DNA of 5,376 bases from Globobulimina sp. Taxonomy: Eukaryota > Foraminifera > Rotaliida. The translations under genes and the position numbers were made by a program. The notes under the pieces are model-generated. The model saw nothing but the letters and a program-made list of their open reading frames with translations, did no database searches and was not told where the DNA came from. Positions 1 through 5,376 of the stretch are shown here, in pieces; positions within the stretch are counted from its first letter, which is position 1, and each line of letters opens with the position of its first letter. The stretch is from assembly GCA_003354225.1 (NCBI GenBank), contig PIVH01000609.1:1-5376 (forward strand), written 5' to 3'.

Positions 1-1
1 A

Positions 2-97
2 AATGTATTGCCGTTTAAAAATAACAGACCAATCACAAAAGCCAAACCCACCAAAAGAAGATCCTCCAAGGTGCCAATTAAACGCAATAAAAAATGA
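2..97 (+). CDS. Possible 3' end of an upstream ORF1 (gag-like), partial
   Basis: Reading from position 2, a frame open from the window edge runs 31 codons to the TGA at 95-97. About 12 of the 31 residues are Lys or Arg, with a KRR cluster and a KRNKK ending, which would suit the nucleic-acid-binding tail of a LINE ORF1 protein. Like ORF2, the stretch is A-rich on the + strand. The caution is that the frame starting at position 3 is also open, up to the TAG at 114-116, and reads a Pro/Lys-rich peptide with two cysteines, so the true frame is not proven. No zinc knuckle or other domain is complete in either frame. Confidence 0.3.
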   Translation, partial: NVLPFKNNRPITKAKPTKRRSSKVPIKRNKK

Positions 98-528
98 TAA
101 AAAAGTTGTATATTAGCACACGAACATTAGCAACCAGTCAAGTCTCGAATTGTATTATATATCATAATTTATTCTCTTCCCTTTTAATTAATATAATAAT
201 TCTCTGCATTAATTTCTTTTATTACTCCTGTTTATGCCATTCCGTTATTTTTGTAATTGATACAAAAGACAGAGACCATTCTGCTTTTACAGATTTGCTA
301 ATTGTGATTCTTTCCCATTGCAATCTGACAATATCAGCAGAATACTCTACTTTATCTGTATATGATTTGAATTTTTATTTTAAGTCCCCCAATAACTCTG
401 TATATCAATTAATAATTCAATTACAATTCCTTAGTTATGACGGTGCCGTTTCTGAAACACAAAATAAAAATCTAAGTAAAACTAAGTCCACTCACAAAAG
501 TTCAAAATCAATCCCTTGTTATGGTTAA
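94..528 (+). CDS. Unrecognised hydrophobic small ORF between possible ORF1 and ORF2 (doubtful)
   Basis: This 144-codon frame does not resemble any family I recognise. Its ATG overlaps the TGA of the preceding frame (ATGA, 94-97), and its TAA at 526-528 overlaps the ORF2 start (ATGGTTAA, 521-528). Residues about 26-56 form a hydrophobic stretch rich in Leu, Ile, Phe and Tyr that could be a membrane segment; the C-terminal 25 residues are Lys/Ser/Thr-rich. Against coding: the DNA here is T-rich, unlike the A-rich frames either side, and T at the second codon position alone yields hydrophobic residues. It may simply be inter-ORF spacer or 5' leader DNA. In-frame stops lie just upstream (79-81, 88-90), so 94 is the only sensible start. 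Confidence 0.25.
   Translation: MIKKLYISTRTLATSQVSNCIIYHNLFSSLLINIIILCINFFYYSCLCHSVIFVIDTKDRDHSAFTDLLIVILSHCNLTISAEYSTLSVYDLNFYFKSPNNSVYQLIIQLQFLSYDGAVSETQNKNLSKTKSTHKSSKSIPCYG
98..520 (+). other. T-rich inter-ORF region
   Basis: Between the possible ORF1 end and ORF2 the + strand changes from A-rich to T-rich, most clearly at about 140-420, and returns to A-rich from about 455. Apart from the doubtful hydrophobic frame I see no tRNA-like, promoter or repeat structure here. It could be spacer, a leader with an internal promoter, or, if the element is 5'-truncated or lacks ORF1, part of the flanking DNA. I found no convincing donor/acceptor pair that would make it an intron. Confidence 0.4.
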
Positions 529-3500
529 ATATAATATATTACAATACAATGTAAGTGGGCTAATAGGCCCAACAAATATGTCACAAGAAAATAAATGTCG
601 GAGAATTAACCAAATAATGACATCTCGACAGATTGACTTTCTGCTAATCCAAGAATGGAGTGCGACTTTAAGATATGCGGTAACTCCGAATAACTCCGTA
701 TACCTTGACAAGCAAAATAAATCCCATACACTCAAGTTTCCGATAAGATTCTTCCCAAACTACAAAGTCCATTACACAGGCACCGAAACTGCCATTTTGT
801 ATAGGGATACTTTGTTAGTTACACCATTAAATTCGCCACCAAATTATAACCATAATAATCGCACAAAAAACTGCCACATAACAAGCGTTATCCTCCATAG
901 TGATGACCAAGATATAGGCATCCATTCGTTATATAACTGCCCCCGAAATCTGAATATTGACCAGCTGTTTGATTATCCCTTACATGCAGACAGAAACATA
1001 ATTGCCGGCGATTTCAATATCCCGAATGTAGTTTGGGGCAGCAATCGATCAACAAATGAGTCTGATAATTTCATTGATGGCCTAAATTACCTCGGAATGC
1101 AGATCCTAAACATAACAAATCCGTCCTATACACATATCCATAAATCCTGCCATACCAAATCCTCCATTGATCTAACTTTAATATCCAATAACTTAAAACA
1201 TACAAATTGGTCCATTCTCCATACATTGTATGACAGAAACTGCTCGGACCACGTTCCCATTGTAACCACCTTTGAAGTAGATAATGTTTTCGGTTTTAGC
1301 GAAACAAAAAAAACCTGGAACCTCTCAGATTCAAAAAAGTGGAATAAGTATACAAACTTATTGGAAACTAATATAAAAGACACTGCCTTTGATGCAGACC
1401 CAAACGCATACACAGAACAACTTACATATCTTATCCTATATACTGCAGAACAGTCAATAGGATACAAACATTACTACCGTGGCCATAAACCATGGTGGAA
1501 TAATAAAATTAAAAAACTAAAAAAGCGTTGCAAACGCCTTAGACGCCGAATCCAAAGAATGAAGAAAAAAGCAAAACGTAATGCCACTGCTTTCCACATT
1601 TTCCCCAAATATAAACGATTAAAACCTCTGTTGAATGATTTACAATCAAAGAAACTGAGAGCAATAAGAGTTGCCAAATACCAATATAACTTACGTATAA
1701 ATAAATATATCCAAACATGTAAAGACTACGGCCGCCGTTTCTGGCAAACCGTATCTAATAATAAATCAAATGGAATTAATACAAATAATATTCCCCCATT
1801 GCAGTATAAAAATGAAAATAATATAATTAATCCATGTAAACAAGCAAAAGTATTACAGGAAGCAATGACCAGACCCCCTAAACCAAAAATAAGTGATAAA
1901 TACAATGAATGGCATAAATATATCAATACATTTGTCCCTAAATTCCTTAAAAACCATAGAAAAACACCAATAAATGATAAAAATGACATACACAATATAA
2001 CCAATGATAAAATTAAACAAAATAATAAATCAGAAATCCAAACTCCCTCACAAATAAATACAGCAATCCCAATACCAAATAATGAATATAGAATATTAAA
2101 TGATCCGATATTAAAATATGAAATTCGATCTGTAATAAGAAATCTTGACACACATAAAGCATATGGACCTGATAGAGTCCATAACCAAATGATAAAACAC
2201 GGCGGAGAGCCGCTCATCAACTGCTTACTTCCTTTGTTTAATAAATGTATGACTGAAGGTGTATTCCCAAACTATTGGAATTTCTCACACCTTCTGCCAA
2301 TACCAAAGCCAAATAAAGACCACAGCAACCCTAAAAACTACAGACCCATTGCAATATCTTCGTGCCTCGGTCGGGTTTTTGAAAAAATCTTAGCAAATAG
2401 ACTGCAACACTTTTGCGTTGAAAACAAGATATTCAATAACTATCAATGTGGATTTCAAATAAATCGTTGCTGTGATGATGTGTTAACAACTTTCATAACT
2501 GATATACAAACATCTTTTGATATGGTCAGTGATACTGACGCTGTATTTACTGACTTCTCTAAAGCCTATGATAGTGTGTGGCATAATGGTTTATTATATA
2601 AATTAATTAAAAATAACATAAAAGGAAATATATTAAATGTCCTTGCTTCCTTCATACAAACAAGGTACACGAAAGTTATTGCCAAAAAAGCGGAATCCAA
2701 CTGGGTGGCACAGCCAATTGGTGTTCCACAAGGATCAGCACTATCCCCTATCCTATATATCCTATTTACAAATGATTTCAAATTAAAATTTCCAAACTTT
2801 GTCCATTTTGCTTGCTTTGCAGATGATACTGCTTTTTGGACAAGTCCGGGTTCCAAAGATCCAATCCGTTATAAATTCCTCCAAAAAGAACTAAATAATT
2901 TCGGAGATTGGTGTGTAAAATGGCAACTAATGATAAATCCGTCCAAATGCCTTTCCATGAATTTCTCGCATAGCAACTCCCTAAAATTCCATCCAAAATA
3001 TAAGAATAAAACTGATCCTGTCACCAATAAGCTATCCCAAATAAGTAAATATAATATTCATTCGATCCCAATAAAATATGAAAAAACTGCCCGGTATCTT
3101 GGAATATGGTTTGATGAACGCCTCAATTTCCATGCACATTTCGCCAAAATAAAGGCTAAAACTATGCGAAGTTATTGGCGACTCTACTTTACAATGAAAA
3201 ATGGCATAAAACTATCCCCAATATCCATAGCGATCCTATATAAATCCCTCGCTCGCTCCAGAATAGAATATGGGTTATCTCATTATTACCCATATGATTC
3301 TAAAAATTTGCTAAAAATCCTCCAAAATAAATTCCTCCGTTTGGCAATCCCATGCAGACTGGACTCACCAATGGATATTATCCAATTCCTCCTAAAAATT
3401 GAACCAATAACATACAGAGCCCATTACCTAACAATGAGGCAGCTCGCTAGAGTCTATTATAACGATAATTATCACCCTTTAAATAAAACGTATAATGCAC

Positions 3501-4837
3501 TAAATAAATATAAACAAACTATCCAATCCTACAAATACAGAAAATCCAATAAAACCAAACCAAACTCCCTTACCAATCTAAATAAAAACCCGTTAATAAT
3601 TGCAACTAAATATTGCCAAAATAATAATGACATTAAAGCATTATCTCAGGACCTAAATAAAATGAATAAATTGCAGGTGACCTCCTCTCCGGCTTACAAC
3701 CTTAAAATATTACCCGCTAATTTTGATGTAGATACAAGCCCGGCAAACCCGTCAATGCCTGCAAATGCTGAACTTATCATAGCATTTACAGACGGATCAT
3801 GCGATCCAAACCCAGGAAGAGGTGGAGCTGCCATCTATATCCCATCCCAACCATCCCATCCAGCTGCAATTAAACAAACATATTACTTCAAAATCCCAGT
3901 AACGATCACCACCGCAGAGATCGAAGCGGTCCATATGATATTAAATTATATTCTAATCTCCCCAACAAACTCCAGAATCCATTATAAAATCTATATTGAT
4001 AACTTACCACTCCTCCAATTCATAAATGGTCAGAACTATCCAAAATATAATGATACAAAAATATTAATAGAGAATATATACATTAAACTCACTCAAATAA
4101 ATCAAAACAAACCTAACATATTTATTTCATTCATAAAAATAAAATCACATAATAATAATATATTTAATGATGAAGTGGATAGATTGGCCAACTTTGCAGC
4201 AAAACATACAAAATATGACCAATCATTATATCATCAAATTTCATATAATACCACAATAACGCAGCTACACAAACAAATAAATTACAAATGGAACAATCAA
4301 TGGATTAATCGAAATACAAAACCAATCCAGGATAGCTACAAAATGAACAAAGCAAATCCTACGCTACATAATAAACTAAATAAAATAATACGATTTCTCA
4401 ATAAAGATGAAGCAGCAATGATGAACCGCTTCATCTCAGGACACGTCGAGCTAAACGCGTTCCTATTCAAGCATAAATTTAAAGATTCGGATCAATCAGA
4501 AATAATTTCGCCAATTTGCGCACAATGTAATAATAATAAGCCAGAATCCATCTACCATTATTTTATCAAATGCAACGCTTATATCCATCAACGAAAGCGT
4601 ATGATTGACTCTTTCCATGATATCTGGATTGGATTTCGAAATGGTAATAGGTTTAGCCTAAATGAGCTATTCTATCCATATACAATCCGGCGACCTCCAG
4701 ACATTGACGAAGAGCTGAAAATAGAGACCCAAGTAAATATTTGGAAAAACCTTCTAAGATTCACAAAAGAAACAAAAAGATTCCAGAACCTATACCAAGT
4801 GGACCTAATGAATCTATATCCGATCCTTATGGATTAG
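521..4837 (+). CDS. LINE ORF2 polyprotein: APE endonuclease, reverse transcriptase, RNase H, CCHC knuckle
   Basis: This protein would nick target DNA and copy element RNA at the nick (target-primed reverse transcription). Endonuclease, residues about 4-250: Asn10 (YNVSG), Glu45 (IQEW), Tyr138, GDFN at 163-166, SSID ending Asp217, and Ser242-Asp243-His244. A linker follows with Trp325-Trp326 and a strongly basic patch at about 329-351. Reverse transcriptase, about 535-870: NYRPI 606-610, motif A with Asp678 (FTDFSKAYD), motif B GVPQGS 734-739, motif C FADD with Asp768-Asp769, motif D from Trp801, and YLG at 859-861. RNase H, about 1085-1230: Asp1091, Glu1133, Asp1160 and Asp1220, the full D-E-D-D set. 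The CCHC knuckle is Cys1333, Cys1336, His1346, Cys1351 (C-X2-C-X9-H-X4-C). The start is well supported: the frame has a stop at 473-475, 521 is the first ATG after it, and the endonuclease begins within four residues. Asn/Lys-rich low-complexity sequence at about 415-535 separates linker from reverse transcriptase. I see no internal lesions. Confidence 0.96.
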   Translation: MVKYNILQYNVSGLIGPTNMSQENKCRRINQIMTSRQIDFLLIQEWSATLRYAVTPNNSVYLDKQNKSHTLKFPIRFFPNYKVHYTGTETAILYRDTLLVTPLNSPPNYNHNNRTKNCHITSVILHSDDQDIGIHSLYNCPRNLNIDQLFDYPLHADRNIIAGDFNIPNVVWGSNRSTNESDNFIDGLNYLGMQILNITNPSYTHIHKSCHTKSSIDLTLISNNLKHTNWSILHTLYDRNCSDHVPIVTTFEVDNVFGFSETKKTWNLSDSKKWNKYTNLLETNIKDTAFDADPNAYTEQLTYLILYTAEQSIGYKHYYRGHKPWWNNKIKKLKKRCKRLRRRIQRMKKKAKRNATAFHIFPKYKRLKPLLNDLQSKKLRAIRVAKYQYNLRINKYIQTCKDYGRRFWQTVSNNKSNGINTNNIPPLQYKNENNIINPCKQAKVLQEAMTRPPKPKISDKYNEWHKYINTFVPKFLKNHRKTPINDKNDIHNITNDKIKQNNKSEIQTPSQINTAIPIPNNEYRILNDPILKYEIRSVIRNLDTHKAYGPDRVHNQMIKHGGEPLINCLLPLFNKCMTEGVFPNYWNFSHLLPIPKPNKDHSNPKNYRPIAISSCLGRVFEKILANRLQHFCVENKIFNNYQCGFQINRCCDDVLTTFITDIQTSFDMVSDTDAVFTDFSKAYDSVWHNGLLYKLIKNNIKGNILNVLASFIQTRYTKVIAKKAESNWVAQPIGVPQGSALSPILYILFTNDFKLKFPNFVHFACFADDTAFWTSPGSKDPIRYKFLQKELNNFGDWCVKWQLMINPSKCLSMNFSHSNSLKFHPKYKNKTDPVTNKLSQISKYNIHSIPIKYEKTARYLGIWFDERLNFHAHFAKIKAKTMRSYWRLYFTMKNGIKLSPISIAILYKSLARSRIEYGLSHYYPYDSKNLLKILQNKFLRLAIPCRLDSPMDIIQFLLKIEPITYRAHYLTMRQLARVYYNDNYHPLNKTYNALNKYKQTIQSYKYRKSNKTKPNSLTNLNKNPLIIATKYCQNNNDIKALSQDLNKMNKLQVTSSPAYNLKILPANFDVDTSPANPSMPANAELIIAFTDGSCDPNPGRGGAAIYIPSQPSHPAAIKQTYYFKIPVTITTAEIEAVHMILNYILISPTNSRIHYKIYIDNLPLLQFINGQNYPKYNDTKILIENIYIKLTQINQNKPNIFISFIKIKSHNNNIFNDEVDRLANFAAKHTKYDQSLYHQISYNTTITQLHKQINYKWNNQWINRNTKPIQDSYKMNKANPTLHNKLNKIIRFLNKDEAAMMNRFISGHVELNAFLFKHKFKDSDQSEIISPICAQCNNNKPESIYHYFIKCNAYIHQRKRMIDSFHDIWIGFRNGNRFSLNELFYPYTIRRPPDIDEELKIETQVNIWKNLLRFTKETKRFQNLYQVDLMNLYPILMD

Positions 4838-5003
4838 GAAGTAATATACTCTGTATTTGCTTCAAATATTTTTATTTACCTTTGTTCATTGGCTTCGCCC
4901 CCAAATAAAAGGGCCTGTATCCTCGTTTGTTTATACTATTTATTTAGTGTTCCCTACTTGTGTATTAGGTGAAATCTTTAATTGATTTCTTAGTGTTTTG
5001 AAG
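4838..5003 (+). other. 3' UTR of the retrotransposon (extent inferred)
   Basis: After the TAG at 4835-4837 the sequence becomes T-rich and non-coding for about 165 nt up to the A10 tract. It includes one GC-rich island (about 4891-4916) around the AATAAA hexamer. In LINEs the 3' UTR is the part recognised by the reverse transcriptase, so a compact structured element would be expected here; the only pairing I can see is a 4-bp GCCC/GGGC stem (4897-4900 with 4911-4914). If the element really ends soon after the AATAAA, the second half of this stretch is host flank and may hold the promoter or leader of the gene at 5028. Confidence 0.55.
4904..4909 (+). promoter_or_regulatory. Polyadenylation signal AATAAA
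   Basis: A canonical AATAAA lies 67 nt past the ORF2 stop, flanked by GCCC (4897-4900) and GGGC (4911-4914), which could pair and leave the hexamer in a 10-nt loop. It is the only AATAAA in the 3' non-coding stretch. Because the hexamer is common in AT-rich DNA, its function is inferred from position. Confidence 0.5.
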
Positions 5004-5013
5004 AAAAAAAAAA
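5004..5013 (+). repeat. A10 tract, candidate poly(A) end of the LINE
   Basis: Ten consecutive A residues follow the 3' UTR and precede a sequence with different character and a new signal-peptide-encoding frame. LINE copies commonly end in poly(A) or a simple A-rich repeat, so this is the natural 3' boundary. The hexamer TTGAAG occurs immediately on both sides (4998-5003 and 5014-5019). In an AT-rich genome an A10 run could also be unrelated. Confidence 0.55.
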
Positions 5014-5027
5014 TTGAAGTTTCTATC

Positions 5028-5376
5028 ATGTCGCCGTGGTTCCCACGTACATTATGGATAATACTTTTAAGAATTGTGTGTTCTTTAAGTTATGGATGTT
5101 TTATGGATGGATGTAATCCTCAACGTGATTTTTGTTTAGGTGGTGCCTATGTTCCCTATCTAAATAAACAATCTTTAAAGTTAAACTGGACATTTACCAC
5201 TGTCAATTTCACTACAAACACTACAAACGATACAATTATTACTAACATTGACAATGCATATGAGGGGGACCGCTCCAATGTTGGTCAATATCTTGGTTGT
5301 ACAACAAATGTTGAAAGTGGGATATCAAATGCAGTCACTTGTTTATTCAATACAGGTCTATTCACATTATCAGAGC
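5028..5376 (+). CDS. Putative secreted or surface protein, 5' part (runs off the window)
   Basis: The frame opens at an ATG and stays open for 116 codons to the window edge. Residues 1-23 look like a signal peptide: a short N-region with Arg7, a hydrophobic core at about 9-20 (interrupted by Arg15), and a small-residue end before Cys24. The rest looks extracytoplasmic, with cysteines at 24, 29, 36, 91 and 105 and four clustered N-glycosylation sequons (Asn53, Asn60, Asn64, Asn67) in a Thr/Asn-rich segment. I do not recognise a family. The frame has a stop at 4983-4985 and 5028 is the first ATG after it. Met26 is a possible later start but would lose the signal peptide. Codons favour T endings, unlike the A- and C-ending choice in ORF2, so this is probably a host gene rather than part of the element. 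An intron boundary could lie inside the frame; I see no need for one. Confidence 0.6.
   Translation, partial: MSPWFPRTLWIILLRIVCSLSYGCFMDGCNPQRDFCLGGAYVPYLNKQSLKLNWTFTTVNFTTNTTNDTIITNIDNAYEGDRSNVGQYLGCTTNVESGISNAVTCLFNTGLFTLSE

Larger units (their letters stand above)
1..5013 (+). mobile_element. Non-LTR (LINE) retrotransposon with APE endonuclease and RNase H; 5' end outside the window
   Basis: The large frame at 521-4837 carries the endonuclease, reverse transcriptase, RNase H and CCHC knuckle order typical of LINEs of the I/Jockey/R1/Tad-like radiation that acquired RNase H. I see no LTRs, integrase or protease, which argues against an LTR element. The 3' boundary is placed at the A10 tract (5004-5013) by inference; an alternative end lies shortly after the AATAAA at 4904-4909. 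The 5' boundary is not visible: 1-97 may still be the end of an upstream ORF1, and no target-site duplication can be tested. Clade assignment needs a reverse-transcriptase phylogeny; from domain order alone I would not go further than an RNase H-bearing, APE-type LINE. Confidence 0.85.

Noticed and set aside
98-520. Intron joining an upstream ORF1 to ORF2
   Set aside because: No convincing GT...AG pair with a branch/polypyrimidine context was found, and ORF2 has its own well-placed start.
508-735. 75-codon minus-strand frame spanning the ORF2 start
   Set aside because: It lies opposite conserved endonuclease codons, with no motif and no supporting context.
1126-1467. 113-codon minus-strand frame
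   Set aside because: It is antisense to the end of the endonuclease domain, with no recognisable domain.
1474-1677. 67-codon minus-strand frame
   Set aside because: It is antisense to the basic linker, and its Phe/Leu/Arg content mirrors the Lys/Arg-rich sense strand.
1726-2220. 164-codon minus-strand frame with strongly hydrophobic product
   Set aside because: It lies opposite the A-rich linker/early reverse-transcriptase part of ORF2; the antisense of A-rich codons is T-rich and automatically reads as hydrophobic. It shows no motif.
2566-2996. Two overlapping minus-strand frames (2566-2856 and 2778-2996)
   Set aside because: Both are antisense to the reverse-transcriptase core, whose motifs A to D are clear on the + strand.
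5088-5116. TGGATG-type short repeats near ATGGATGGATG
   Set aside because: There are only two or three imperfect units inside a frame that is open and reads sensibly; not a meaningful repeat array.
1-5376. LTR retrotransposon, retrovirus-like element or group II intron as the source of the reverse transcriptase
   Set aside because: There is no LTR, integrase, protease or intron RNA structure. An N-terminal APE-like endonuclease and NYRPI/FADD reverse-transcriptase motifs fit a LINE.
1-5376. CRISPR array, tRNA or rRNA genes
   Set aside because: I saw no regularly spaced repeats, cloverleaf-like sequence or rRNA-like conserved blocks.

Overview
The window is AT-rich eukaryotic DNA dominated by one non-LTR (LINE-type) retrotransposon on the + strand. 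The main open frame (521-4837, 1438 codons) encodes, in order, an APE-like endonuclease, a reverse transcriptase, an RNase H and a C-terminal CCHC zinc knuckle. No stop or frameshift interrupts it, and every core catalytic motif I looked for is present, so this looks like a recently inserted and possibly still competent copy. The standard genetic code fits. The host cannot be named from sequence alone. A strongly AT-rich genome with an Asn/Lys-rich LINE suggests a protist, but that is a guess.

Layout. Positions 1-97 are A-rich, and one open frame ends at the TGA at 95-97 with a Lys/Arg-rich tail; this may be the 3' end of an upstream ORF1 (gag-like) whose body lies outside the window. Positions 94-528 hold a T-rich, weakly supported hydrophobic frame. 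It starts on an ATGA overlap with the preceding frame and ends on an 8-nt overlap (521-528) with the ORF2 start. Positions 521-4837 are ORF2. Positions 4838-about 5013 are the apparent 3' UTR, with an AATAAA at 4904-4909 and an A10 tract at 5004-5013 that is the best candidate for the element's poly(A) end.

Only 14 nt after the A10 tract, an ATG at 5028 opens a frame that runs off the window end. It begins with a signal peptide and continues as a Cys- and N-glycosylation-sequon-containing ectodomain, so it is probably the 5' end of a host gene for a secreted or surface protein. It favours T-ending codons, unlike the retrotransposon.

Working model: the ORF2 protein would nick chromosomal DNA with its endonuclease and copy element RNA from the nick by target-primed reverse transcription; the RNase H would remove RNA from the hybrid and the zinc knuckle would help bind nucleic acid. 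The unusual points are the chained ORF overlaps at the 5' side and the placement of the element's tail almost directly on the start codon of a secretory-protein gene.
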